Source: Hyphochytrium catenoides (Eukaryota; Sar; Hyphochytriomycetes; Hyphochytriales; Hyphochytriaceae). From it: 43,669 bases of DNA. The stretch covers positions 1 through 43,669 of the forward strand of contig FLMG01000801.1 in the NCBI GenBank assembly GCA_900088475.1, written 5' to 3'. The translations under genes were made by a program, and so were the position numbers. Below are positions 10,560-22,010 of the stretch, piece by piece; the stretch's first letter is position 1; each line of letters begins with the position of its first letter. The notes beneath the pieces are model-generated. The model was not told the DNA's origin, ran no database searches, and saw nothing but the letters and a program-made list of their open reading frames with translations.

Positions 10560-13392
10560 ATGGCATCTAAGCTCGTGGTCGGGATGGTGGGCGGTGGTGT
10601 CGTAGGAGGAGGTCAGTAAGGCGTAACTCTTGCACTTTTTGCAGGAGCTGATCTCATCTTATCTATCCACTGCTTCTTGCAGGCGTTGTGGAGATGCTAG
10701 CCGCCAAGCGCGATCAGCTGCAGAAGCTTGGCGCTCATATTCGCATCAGCAAGGTACATGGTTGGGCCGGGTCAAGCTACTTCTACAAGTGTCCCCCCGG
10801 CCTCGCCACCTCCTCCTGGCAATTGAAGTTCGCTCTACATACGTCCTTCTAGCGGGATATGTTTTATCTCCTGGTCCCTGAACGCATCGTCACCGGTTGC
10901 TCTCTTTCTGTCTCCAGCTATGTGTGAGAGACATTAACAAGCAGAGAGACTTTGCGCTTGACAAGAACACCAAGCTGGTCAATGACTACAAAGGTATAGG
11001 CCTCCGTTATGACGATATCCTTTCCCTGCTCACGATGAGCACTACTCGTCATAACATAAAGACTAAAATTCTTATTATTCTACCCCTTCGGGTCTCTGCT
11101 GCCCCTGGCCTAATTCTTAGCCATCATCGATGACCCGGAGATCAACTGCGTGGTAGAGCTGATGGGAGGCGTCGGGGATGCCAAGTCCGTCGTCTTTGAG
11201 AGTATTAAGAGAGGAAAGCACGTAGTGACGGCAAACAAGGCACTGGTAGCTTCTTTCCTACCTGAGCTCATTGCCCTGCTGAAGGAACACCCCAATGTTA
11301 GATTTGGATATGAAGCTTCCGTGGCTGGAGGTAGCTTAACTCTGAGCTTTGCTTGTGTCTGCTTGTGTCTTTCGCCAATCAATCAATTATAAGCGTCTCC
11401 TTGGTTCTCGGCCCTGCCATAGTTCGTCCTCCTTCTGTTTGCGGTCCGTTCCTTCCTCGCTTAACCTTTCTCTGTAGAAAGTCTGCTTCCCACCCACAAC
11501 TCCTTTCTAAGCCGCTGCCTGTTCCAGTGTGGAACGAAGACCTCTACTTACTTTCGTCGTGGCTCTTGTTCTGTCACCCACATCTCCCGTTTTAGGAATC
11601 CCTATCATTGACACTCTCAGAAGGTCCTTTCTTGGTGATGAGGTCACCCAGGTATCCACAGGGATCGTCACTTCCTTTGACGGCCGTTTGGCTCCCAATC
11701 ACCACTTCGTCAACTCCTACAATCAACTTCTTATGCACGTAGCGCCTATCACGAACCTTAGACCTCACTCAGCCCTCTTCACTCTTCCTCTCGCTTATCT
11801 GCTTTCCCGCCTATCACGAGCCTTAGACCTCACTCAGCCTTCTTCACTCTTCCTCTCGCTTATCTGCTTTCCCTTTGTCTGGCCCGCTGCTTACTGGGGC
11901 AGGTGGCTGGCATAATGAACGGGACCACAAACTACATCCTTACAAAGATGGACAAGGAGCATGCGGACTATTCCAATGTACTAAAGGATGCTCAAAGACT
12001 AGGATTCGCTGAAGGTTGATCTGCACGTCATGTGACATGTCGTCATCTCTATTCTGGCTAGCCGAAGAGTCTCCACACTTGCTTGCTTCCCAAATCGATG
12101 TATCGTGCTGGGCCTTCCCTACATCTTGGCCTCTGATTGTCTTCTCTATTTGCCTTGACCCTCACCTGCAGCTGATCCCACTGCGGACGTGGAAGGGCAT
12201 GACGTCCAAGCAAAGATTGCTCTGCTGACAAAGTTGGCATTTGGAGTCAATGTCCCCCTGGAATGCATTCCTACGATGGGCATTTCTAGGATCACGAGGT
12301 ACCCTCTATTCCCTTAAACTGATCGGCTCTCCTTTTAGTTGTGGTATGGCGACTTGGGGTTCAAGGAACATGTCATCTTTCGCCCACGTCTATTGCTGGT
12401 CCAACGCTTCCTATACGATGGGCACTTGACACCTACTAAGCTGGCTTTTTGGTTCAAAGCATTGACTTCGAGTACGCCAAGATGCTTCAAAGTACCATCA
12501 AGCTGCTGGGCGTGAGCAAGAAGATAGCCGAGAAGAAGATTGCTGTCTACGTCTCACCCATGCTAGTTCCCCTCTCGAACGATATTGCTGGGATCGGTGG
12601 AGCAGAGAATGTCGTCAATGTAGAGTCTAAGGTAAGTAGGGTCTCATTTCTTCTTCATTACTCCGACCTATTCCCTCATTACGGAGGTCCTTTCGGCTCC
12701 GTTGTACTCTGTACTCTTCCAAGTGTTCTGCACTAATAGTCTTGCATTTGCTTATAGAACCTGAAATCTAGCTCCTTTGTCGGCTTTGGTGCTGGAAGGT
12801 TTCCAACCGCCAACTCGGTTGTTAGTGACATCATCCACATCGCTCTTGGCAGTGCAGCGGCCAACCCCTTTCCGCTAGAAGAGCAGGTGAGGAAAATAAC
12901 GAAGAGGAAGGACGCCCAATGGACGGAGATCGATCTATTGTTGCAGACTTTTCTCTTTCTCCTGTCTAACGGCTGCTCTCCTTCTTTCAGATGCAACTTC
13001 AGGATGACTATGAGGCCCGCTTCTATCTCAGGATGAACATCAAGGATCAGGTAAGACAAGACGCTTGATCAACATAAGCATCCCCTCTGGTTGGCCTTAT
13101 CGAAAGTTGCCATGCATATTTTGGTGTCGACACCCCGAGGCCCTTGCTGACAGTTGGTCTCCTCGCTCCTGCCTTGCAGCTTGGTATTATCAAACGTGTG
13201 GGAGAGATCGCTGAGAACCACAAGGTTTCCATCAACGCAGTGCTCCAGAACCATATCCAAGACCGCTCTGATGTCAACTTCGTAGTAGAGACAGAAAAGA
13301 CCACTCTCTCTAATGTGAGGGACATGGCGCGGACCATCTCCAAGGAGCCATGGTCGAAGAGTGACCCTCTAGTAATGCCCTTCCTTTCCTAA
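10560..13392 (+). CDS. Homoserine dehydrogenase with C-terminal ACT domain (EC 1.1.1.3)
   Basis: NAD(P)H-dependent reduction of aspartate-4-semialdehyde to homoserine, for threonine and methionine synthesis. Exons: 10560-10611, 10683-10753, 10918-10993, 11121-11330, 11596-11651, 11903-12014, 12172-12298, 12460-12631, 12758-12886, 12991-13050, 13180-13392; 425 aa, all phases closing. A Gly-rich nucleotide-binding start ([16 protein letters not shown]) is followed by VTANKALV with the conserved Lys106. Next come the signature MNGTTNYIL at 160-168 and [14 protein letters not shown], where Asp203 and Lys207 match the catalytic Asp and Lys of the family. Residues about 345-410 form an ACT-like module, suggesting feedback control by an amino acid. 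This monofunctional HSD-ACT layout is the bacterial one. Fungal Hom6 lacks ACT, and plant enzymes are fused to aspartate kinase. No plastid transit peptide is obvious, because the Rossmann fold begins almost at residue 1. Confidence 0.95.
11744..11873 (+). repeat. 65-bp tandem duplication in an intron of homoserine dehydrogenase
   Basis: Two adjacent 65-bp copies begin with GCCTATCACGA at 11744 and 11809. They differ at two positions (GAACC/GAGCC and GCCCTC/GCCTTC). The repeat is pyrimidine-rich and sits between exons 5 and 6, not far from the acceptor at 11902. It looks like a recent duplication. Confidence 0.85.
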
Positions 13393-13577
13393 TAAGTCAA
13401 CATGCTGGCTCTCTCTGGGTCTTCACCCCCTAAACGTGTGTGCCTTAGTTCTTCACCCTCCGCCTTCAATTTTTCTTTGGATGAACTCTCAAGGCGTCGG
13501 ATGACAGACTGCGATCAGCAAGACAGAAAGGCTAGCCCTCCTAGCCATCTATCCTAACAGCTCTCTGGTTACTCTCC

Positions 13578-16500
13578 TCATGGGTTGTTCAGAAAGCCAT
13601 CTGCTTCATTCTGGAGCCGGCGGAGTTCGTTCTAGATGAGACAGCTTGTCACTGACCCAGAACTTCAAAGTGGGATATAAGACTGATGAAACGGACGTAC
13701 CATTTTGTCATCTCTCGTAGGGAAACGCTCACAAAGCTTCTGAAGGGCTCTGGGGCTAAGCCTTGGAATGCGAGACGTCACTGTAGAAGGGTTCCTAGCA
13801 CTCATGCTTAGCCTGAGAGCTTTGGCAACACTAAGCAGTGATCCGGGACTGTTGCTTCCAGATCGAGAAAGAAGACCTGTGGCTGCCGAGAAGTCGAGAA
13901 TTGGCTGCACTTCCCCGAGAGCTATTAGAGGGGCGGCCTTGTCAATGGTGTTCCCAGCTCCATCTCTTTCACTCTTGATGCTATCCTTACTCTCTAATCT
14001 TTTTCGACCCTCCGTTTTTCTTGATGGTGGAGATGACCTCTGTTTTCTTTTGATGTTTGAGTCGGTCCTCGACGGGACTTTGGACCAGTCAAGCTTCTGA
14101 AATTGGATAGCGTAGGGTTTGCGCTTCAAATAAGAGAAGGATGGTGTCTGACGTCCAACAAAAGCATACGGTACGTCAGCGCCTTAGTCAAAAGCACCAC
14201 ATTCGAAGAAAGAAGGGCATAAGAGGACCAGGTTTGCTAAACGGGAAGGCGGATGCTTGCTATCCTGCTAGGGTCATGTACCTCTGGACTCTGAGACCTC
14301 TCCTTAATGTACTCTGCCTCGCCTGTACTATATTCCCTATCCTCCTTATCGCAATCCGTCGAGATAACTCTCTGCGGTCGCGTAAGAGCCAATAGAGGGG
14401 TGGAAGTCAGCCTTGCGTCCTCAGAGAGAAAATGCGTCCATATGAAGTCCAACAAATGTGGCAGCAAAAAAATGAAATATGATAACTCAGTTGGATGCTG
14501 GCCGACCTGTGTGCAACCCTTTTCTGGCTGCTTTGGCACGTTCTTAACTGCCTTCTCTTTGAAGCGTGTGTTGTGACTCTTTCCAGTTGGCTGGTGAGAC
14601 GCTGAGCCATGCTGCGGTGGCAAGTGCAGCTTAGGGATCCCTTTGCTGCCCTCCTTAAGACTCACAGCGGCACGCAACTGACCCCTCACGAAGTCCTTCG
14701 GAACCCTCTTTTGGAGGGGAAACCAGCGCCCTGAACCCTCAGAAAGGCCCAGGTCCTGCATTTGATTAATCAAAGGAAGTACACCGACAACAAACACTCT
14801 AACGCATACTGACCATGAGAGAGAGAGGGATCAGAATGCTTCCGAGAAAGCCATCGCCGTTCACGTTTGTGTTTTCTGAAAGCCAGAGTTCCAGCTCCCA
14901 TTCTGATAGATCCCCTATCCCCTCCCCGACGGATGGGAACTCTAACACCACTGCGGGGGCCGATTCTTAGAACAGTCAGAAAGGGAATGAATCTTACACA
15001 CTCACCTTCGTCCTTTAAAGTCCAGGAAGGATCTGGGGAACGGCTGGCGGGAGTCACATGACAAGAAGCAAGAATAGCCGATCCCTGTTCAAAATGGGTT
15101 CAGAAAAATGTCATTTAGCCAATGGCACGACAGCGGGAGGGGCAAGTTCTCACCCTCTTTAGGTTTAGATCAAGGTAAACTTCGATGTCTCTGTACTGTG
15201 TGAAGTCAGGACCATACGAAGGCAAATCTCGCACCTCGAAGGGCCTCACCTGCAATTGCCATGAGAAATAAGAGGCAAATGCCAAGAACTGAGATTAGAG
15301 GAACAAGAAAGGCAACCTATCAGCAGTCACAGGCCCTAACGCTAACAGATGGAGATGTTACCCAAGCGGCAAGGCAAACGCCCACTTTGAGCAGTCTGGT
15401 CCTCATGGGGCGAGGGACGAGAAATGAAGGTCACTTACGTGGACTCCTTCCCAAAACGCCTTCTGTTTAGAGCTGGAAGGTGATACACTTTTGGCCGAAG
15501 ATCCAAGTCCGACTTCATTAGACAACCTCTAGAGTGACGCTACTTAGCTAAATTCTGTAGGCGAAAAGTTAGGTCTAATAAGAGAAGCACCTGCTCAGTG
15601 TCCTGGCTAACCGAAACTTGGGAACCCCGATGATAGCTGACTGGCGGTTGATGGTCTATCTGGCTGTGGGTCTGACTTCTGTGGGCTACATGCAGCTGGA
15701 AATAGAGCAGTAGAGTCAGATCACTGCTCGAACCAAGACGGCAAACTAGGTATCACACATTGGCTTGCCGGTATCTCTCTAAGGATTCTCTTAGAGCTGT
15801 TAGATGGCCCTTGGCACCTCGGCGCGTGACAAGGTCTATTATGGCCCCCTTAGAGCTTTTCAGGTTATCGGCGAGGCGTAGAAGAAACGCGTCACTCTCA
15901 GCAGTAGTGCTATAGATACCCAATTTGAAGAGAGGGGACTGCTATTCTTAGCATCCGGTTCACCGCAATAGGATAGGTAGGCTTTGTTACCTTGCTGAAG
16001 CCTGTCTGCCTTGGACCTCCTTCATGACATCTTGCGTCTGTAGGCAGTCATTCTTAAGATCCCGAACTTGGCTAGAACCCCATCGACAACGCACTCTATA
16101 GCCCTGAACCAGAGAGAAGTGAGCTTTAGAATCTTGATCAGGCCTAATTGGGGCTAAATCTACCTCAATGACCGCCATTAGGACTTGTCTTTGCCCTTCG
16201 TTAAGCGCCAACCAGCCTGAGAGGCTTCTGCCTCTTTCTCTGTCAAAAGAGTTGTCTCCTGTTTCAGCATCGCTAGGGGCATCAGCTCCATTACAGGTTA
16301 GCGGCACACTTTGCGTGGCCCCCACAGCTCGAACCTCTGGTGACCATGCATGCTGTGTCAGGGGTTTCGGCGACATGTCCGAACGGCTATTGTCACTTTG
16401 TTGCCCACTTTGACAGTCATCTATTGACCATCTTTTAGGGCTCTCTGAAGCCAGAGGGGGCATATCTAGCTTAGCAGAGCCCTCAGCCTCCACCGAGGAA

Positions 16501-17564
16501 TGAACCTGTTTCTCCAGCCTAGAGGTGAACGATCCGACCCCCAACATCGAGGATTCCGGCGTAGGGGCCGCTTCAGGTTTGCTTCCCGCCACCTCAATGT
16601 CAGTATTGACTTTGACCCATTGTTGAGGCGATAATAGCTCAAATTCATCTCTTTCAGGAAACGTATGGCCATTCAAAGGAAGGGGTAAACCGTGGGGGAG
16701 GCTGTCGTCTGCCCTTATAGAGGCAACGGATTCGTAGGTCCTCTTCGGTTCACCCTGAAAGCTCTCGTCAGAGGCACTCAATGACGAGAAAGCAAGGGGC
16801 TCACTGTCTGGATGACTTTCAGATGCAGCACTGCGCTGAAGATACGCAGCGAGAGTCCAAGTGGGTCTGGGAGTACTAAGAGTGGCCCTATGAGTATCCT
16901 CATCCTGAGCAAGACTGAAGTCAATCTTCGCCGATTGCCCTATAGGCGACTCTAAGGCCCCACGGGTCAGGTTCCTGTCAGTAGAACCACTGCGTTGAAG
17001 AAACGAGGCTAGGCTCCAAGAGCCCGCAGGCGGCTGCCAAGTAGTAGTCTTATCAGTAGGCGATGGGTGCGTCTTTGCTCCATAAGTAGCTAGTGTATCG
17101 CATGTCCCAGATAGTACAAATGCCTTGTCCGCTGTGGAGATGTTCGATGAATCTTTTACGGCTTCCGCAAGCACTTTAGCAGAAGGAGAATCGTAAGCCG
17201 CCAGAGACTCACGTGACTGCACTTCTTCGGCGGCTTTAGAAGCTTTGCTCACCTCGCAAGTATCGTGGATGGCGAAGGAACGTCCTCCATAAAATGTCCC
17301 ACCAGCAGATTCTCGCGAAGCAATGACCTTGTCGTGCTTGGCACTTTCCAGTTCTTGTTGCTGAACGAAATCTTCGTAGGAAAGTGGCAAAGGTCTATGG
17401 GCAGAAAGAGAGAACCAGACGCTCTCTTCTCCAAAACCTAATCCTGATGACAAGTGCAACGCTCTTTCCCTACTGGGTCTACTTGTAAGTGCACCACTAC
17501 TACTATCTTGCAGTTTTCTACGATTCTGGAAGAGCTTGAGCGCCAAGGGATCAACTTTTGCCAT
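13578..17564 (-). CDS. C2-domain protein with long disordered N-terminus, unknown function
   Basis: Eleven exons on the minus strand: 15991-17564, 15759-15909, 15591-15695, 15439-15528, 15154-15249, 15006-15084, 14814-14965, 14507-14755, 14282-14419, 13701-14096, 13578-13631; 1027 aa. Residues 1 to about 630 are Ser/Glu/Pro-rich and probably disordered. A C2 sandwich spans about 637-790: RDIEVYLDLNLKR, then WELELWLSENTNVNGDGFLG, then RWFPLQKR and VRGQLRAAVSL. The loop normally carrying calcium-binding Asp residues reads SENTNVNGD, so calcium binding is doubtful. The rest is basic and low complexity and ends NELRRLQNEADGFLNNP. The motif W-[ST]-LA-x-[FY]-LQRS occurs twice in the N-terminal part. 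A vesicle, membrane or scaffold role would fit a C2 domain but is inference. The acceptor at 14420 and donor at 14506 are the least certain sites. It converges on homoserine dehydrogenase with a gap of 185 nt. Confidence 0.8.
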
Positions 17565-17780
17565 GTTAAGTCTGAAGCACTTGTCAAGTCGAAAGCACTC
17601 TATTTCACGCTCCAAGCGAAGCCCATCAGCCTCAGCAGGAGAGAGACAACTTCCAAACTGTCCATGACCTCACTTTCGTCGACAACCCAGCAGAAAAGAG
17701 ACAGCTTCCAGTCTGTCATGGCCTCACTTACTTCGGCAAAGGCTAGCTTGAGCCTGTGAGGCGGCAACTTCCTGCTTCAG
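17565..17780. promoter_or_regulatory. Presumed divergent promoter with degenerate tandem repeat
   Basis: The 216 nt separate the C2-protein ATG (minus, 17564) from the first recognisable coding exon of the plus-strand small gene. The pattern GAGACA(A/G)CTTCCA...CTGTC(C)ATG(A/G)CCTCACTT appears at 17643-17680 and again near 17698-17733, about 55 nt apart. Some of it could instead be 5' leader. Confidence 0.45.
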
Positions 17781-18291
17781 ATGATCCAGAGGTCAATAGC
17801 GGTCATCCTCGGCCGTCCGAGGAGCAGCTGCAGCGCTCTATAGTGCTCAGAGCTTCTGAAGTTAGGGTAGGTGACCTTTGATTTGGCGGGAAGGCCGAGA
17901 ATCCCCCTTCTCACGAAGTTCAAGGTTAACCTTTAGTTATAGCGATAGAGTGGAAACCCCCCTTCTTCGAATGGCAATGCAAATTTTTCTGTGGTCTCTG
18001 AATTTGATCAGAACTCGTACTTAACGTGTTCTGCTCTGTGCCGTCACCATCGGTTCCTCATACTGTCCTTATCGCTGTCAGGAGCCTTCGTACAGGGAGA
18101 AGACGGCACTGCAGACCCATGCGGAGTCCCTGGAAGAGCTCGGAATAGTCTCAGATGCGTGGTCCATGACAGGTTACGCCAGGAAGAATGAGGCCAACCT
18201 TGCCCAGGGTTATGACTTGGGAGTCATTCTCTTCAAGGGCGCCACCACGAGCTTGTATGCTGCGGCAGCTATGAATCCATGGCGTCTTTAA
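17781..18291 (+). CDS. C-terminal exons of a small protein of unknown function; start unresolved
   Basis: Two coding-like exons, 17781-17866 (ending at donor GTAGGT) and 18082-18291, join in phase 0. They encode about 98 residues including SEEQLQRSIVLRASEVR and LEELGIVSDAWSMTGYARK, ending AAAAMNPWRL. An acceptor-like CTTCAG precedes 17781 and demands one base from an upstream exon, but I found no ATG exon that fits. The start is therefore missing from this model, or there is a frame error. The stop codon (18289-18291) lies 13 nt inside the next gene in another frame. I do not recognise the family. Confidence 0.5.
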
Positions 18292-21200
18292 CTGTTCAGC
18301 GTGCCTCTAAGAGCTCAACTAGGCCTTTACACCGGGAGGAGGATGGCCTGAAGGAGGATTCTTTGCTAGACTTAGATGCTGCTTGCTCATTCAACGACTC
18401 TTGCATCGGTGGTGTCTATCATATCCCCCGCGAGGTGCTGGAAGACGGAGTCCCGGTGTTAGACTCACCATCTCCAGCCGGTAAGGTGGTCCGGAGACTA
18501 AAGAGTCCGACTGTTTTCGTTGCCAAGAATCGTCAAACGGACTCTCCGCAAGGCTCTGCTCTGGAAGGTGGAGCGACTAGCTCTTTCATCCAACTGGTGG
18601 ACAATACTTGGATTTGTGAGCGAGACGCCACTGGCAAAGTAATGGTCCGGCAAGGGGAGTACCCTGATAGCCTTTATGGTACCAGTTCTGCCAAAGATGT
18701 GCCACAAGAAGCGTCAGACAGCCAAAGGCAATACAAGGGTGTCAAGACTTGGCGAAGCCCGGGGAGCTATCTCCAGGTTACTCCATTTGACTCCTTGTCA
18801 AGTCCTTTGGCGACCAAAGACCAAAAACAGCTTCGTCGCAGCAATCCACAAAAGGAAGTAGCAAGTCCGTCGCCAATTGTAGCGCGTCAGCGGCAGGGTG
18901 GCGCATGCTCGCTCACGGCCTTCAGTGCGAACAAGAAACAGTCTGCGTCTACCACCTCTGACGCTTTCGGACTCTCCTTAGCCTCTCCTATGCCAGGGGA
19001 TAGTATAAGTTGCATAGTAAGCAAAAGGAGAAAGCTATCCAGTGCGGGTTATGCAGGGAGTGCGTTGCACTGGGTACGTCGAAGTCAGCTTCTGTCGCCC
19101 TCTAAAGTTCGTCAAATTGCCACTTACAGACGTGTTTCTCCTTTCTCACCTTTTGCAGTCGGCAAGTCCGCTTAGTACGAGATCTCCCGGGACGAAGCAG
19201 GATAACAATAGAGTAGGCTGCACCCCCAGCAAAGGAACAACGATAAAGGCGTGGAAGGACTACGATGCCGCTTCATCAAGAAGGGAGGAGCATGGCGAAG
19301 CCAAGAAGACCGCTGACAGTATCCAGAACCCAGTGAAAGGCACAAACATATTCCTGACTCCTGAAGGACAGAGAAGCAGAACTCTTACCTCAAAGGAGCC
19401 CACCCTAAGCTCAACGCCTCACAACTATCCTGAAAGTCGAGAGAGAAGAGAAGATGAAGTAGGGGCGATGGTAGCTGAAGGTGCAGAGAATGAGCACGCC
19501 CCTCTATGCACAAATGGAGGAACGTTAAGCATCAGTAGTCAAAGTGAGAAAGTAATTCTGGCACAAGGGAAATCGTCAATACTGTCATCCCCTTTGATAG
19601 CGGAACAGGTGAAGCAACGGGTGGTAACCGCAACTCCTCGAGGACTGCAGTCAAGTGTGAGAGATGGCACACCCACGAACGTTCTTGTGCCGGCAGAGCT
19701 GGGGACACCGACGACCATCGGCACGCGAGAGGTACAGAAGCCTGTAAGTTTGTCAAATGCACTGTGCTGCCTATCTGGGCGAATGTTCTCGTACTGAAAT
19801 ATATTGCTTAGAACCTGGTAGGAGAAGATGGAAAGAAAGTACCAGCAAGAGAAAAGGGCGAGCAGTATCATGGTCTGCTACTAACTCCTCCGCTAGAAGA
19901 TGCTGGGGATAGCATTCAGAGCCCTATGGTGAACCAGACACGGTCGGCAGCTCTTCGCCGTCGGTCATCTGTAAGGTGTGAGCTGCCTCCTGACGGCGCA
20001 ACCATAATTGAAGGAGAGGAAGAGCTCTCTAAGATCCGTAGCGCAAGGGCCACAGCGGGAGAAAGAATGGTCAACGTGTTAATCAACGGCGCCCAAGCGA
20101 CCCGCACTTTTTATGCCGACGGCACCCCTCAGACCTGTTCCAGGCGAAGCCAGCAGACTTCTCCCGCAGTCTTATCCGTGGGCCCCCTTGCGGAAAAGCT
20201 TCAGAGTCAAGGTAACAAGGCCTTAAACAAGAAAGGGCAAAGTATGAAAGAAGGAAATTCAGGCACTGGCTTTACAGAGTTAGCAGAACACCAAAGCCAC
20301 CTTGCTCCTATCAAAAAAAATCTCAATCTCAATCTAAGCACGGTAGAGGAGCATCTCTCTGTGGCTTCCCTAGCTAAAACCAAGATGCTCCAGGACGGAA
20401 TGACGGTCCGCGGGCGATGTTCAGTATGTTATCTTGAAGCTTCCCACCGTATAGAAGTCCAAGAGATCGGCAATGGGTACACTTACCCGGCTCTGGCAGG
20501 AGACGACACACAGCACGATAAACCAAGCGTGTTGCTATGTGCAGTTTGTCAAGTCCCCACACACATATATTGTCTCCCCCTCGATCTCTTAGAAAACAGA
20601 CATTGGGCAGAAACCGATGTGATCACAGACAAGAGGAAGAAGCTACGCGCCTTGGTCTGGACATGTTTTTCCTGCCAGAATGAATCGGCCTCGTCTAGGG
20701 CTTCGTCAAGGTAAGTGGCGAGCTAGAGGCATCCTGCTATAGAACTGTTGTGCGTTAGCATTTTATTGCGTCGTCCCTCCGGCCTCGAAGAACGCCACTG
20801 CCACCTCCTTTCCTTATCTTGCAAGGTTCTGAACATTGTGTCCATTCCAGAGCATGCCTTCTTTGTCCAGTTGAGGACGACAAGCCCTGCTGGTTGCCCA
20901 CGAATAGCGGTCATTGGGTGCATTTTCTTTGTGCTCATCTGGCTGGGCTTGGAATAGAACCAACCGGAGAAGTGCAAGGTATCAGTACTACAGTCGATGC
21001 GAGATAGGCCAAGTTGTTGGCATGGTCAAAGAACCAGGCAACCATAAGAGATAGAGCTCGAGTCAATGCATGCAGAAGGCGATAGAGGGAACACCTATCT
21101 TACATAGGATGAGAGAAAGTATGAATAGGAGCCAAATTTGAGTCTAACGTAGAGCTTGGCGCTAGTCTCAACCTCGCAAGCGGACCAATGGGCCAAGCGC

Positions 21201-21812
21201 TTCAAACAAGATGCTTGTGAAGTTTGTGGAGCAGGAGAAACGTATCTGGTTAAGTGTGAGGAAGAGGAATGTACTACTCGCTTCCACCCGCTGTGCGCTC
21301 TGGAAGTGGGAAACGACTTTTCCCGACGGACATGCCTAGATGATAGGGTCCCCAGCCACTTCTTTTGCGGGTCAGTAAACCTATTACTTGGTGTCTCGGT
21401 GGTACAACCTCCAGTGCAAACAAGCATAACCACGACGACTACTAACTGTACCTTGGCCATTAGGAGGTGCTCCAAGAAGCGCGCAGATGAGGATGCTGCT
21501 GCTGATCGCTGCGGGGTCTGCAAGCGAGGAACCGCCAGGAGTCCATCAGTGAGCTGCGAGCTATGTCAGCAATGCTTCCATCCGGTAAGACCGGCTAAAA
21601 AGTTCTCTTCTGCTCAACCCCACACACTTTTTCCCTTACCAAGCGCTTCTCAGAGATGCCTTCCCCGAAGCTCGTATGTTCCGCAAGAGGATGAGAAATG
21701 GTTCTGCGAGCATTGCCTAAAAGCAGGCCTGGACGAGGCGCTCATAGCACCAGCCACCATTAGAAAGAATGGAAAGTTGGTGCGTAGCTATAGACGGTTG
21801 TCCCTCCATTGA
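18279..21812 (+). CDS. PHD-finger chromatin reader with PZP (PHD-Zn knuckle-ePHD) module and a further PHD finger
   Basis: Exons 18279-19073, 19159-19743, 19812-20710, 20851-20978, 21166-21584 and 21654-21812 encode 994 aa. The first about 650 residues are Ser/Thr/Lys/Arg-rich and likely disordered. A PHD finger starts at about 663 (CSVC, then LCAVC, THIYC, WTCFSC). It is followed by a zinc-knuckle segment (CLLCP, WVHFLCAHL) and an extended PHD (CEVCGAGETYLVKC, TTRFHPLCA). This order is the PZP module of BRPF, JADE and AF10 proteins, which reads histone H3. A third PHD (CGVCKRG, CELCQQCFHPRC, WFCEHC) lies at about 918-975. No catalytic domain is present, so a nuclear adaptor or reader role is expected. 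The C-terminus is uncertain: after GKL (21779) the ORF continues nine codons to a stop, but a GTGCGT donor there could splice in phase into ORC2. Confidence 0.85.
21585..21653 (+). other. 69-nt stop-free intron inside the third PHD finger
   Basis: Donor GTAAGA at 21585 and acceptor TTCTCAG ending at 21653. Splicing gives CFHPRCLPRS, the correct spacing of PHD zinc ligands. Retention would add 23 residues without a stop between the His and the next Cys ligand. Confidence 0.85.
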
Positions 21813-22010
21813 ATCCCTCTTTGACATTGCCCGCCCAGTTCGCTTTAGGACTGGGGCTTCATGAGACCGATAGCATAAGTTCTTGAAGTAGTAGCGCTCA
21901 TGTTTCTTGGGTGTGCTTCCTTCGGGTCGGACTATCTGTGCTATGCTGATCTTTCTCCTATCCCGCAGGTTAAGGTGTATCGCAAACTGAATGAACACAA
22001 TATTTTTGCG

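Noticed and set aside
15439-15528. Alternative open frame across this exon (LMKSDLDLRPKVYHL).
   Set aside because: It requires a non-canonical junction into the next exon, while the chosen frame uses canonical sites in phase 0 on both sides and leads into the C2 domain.
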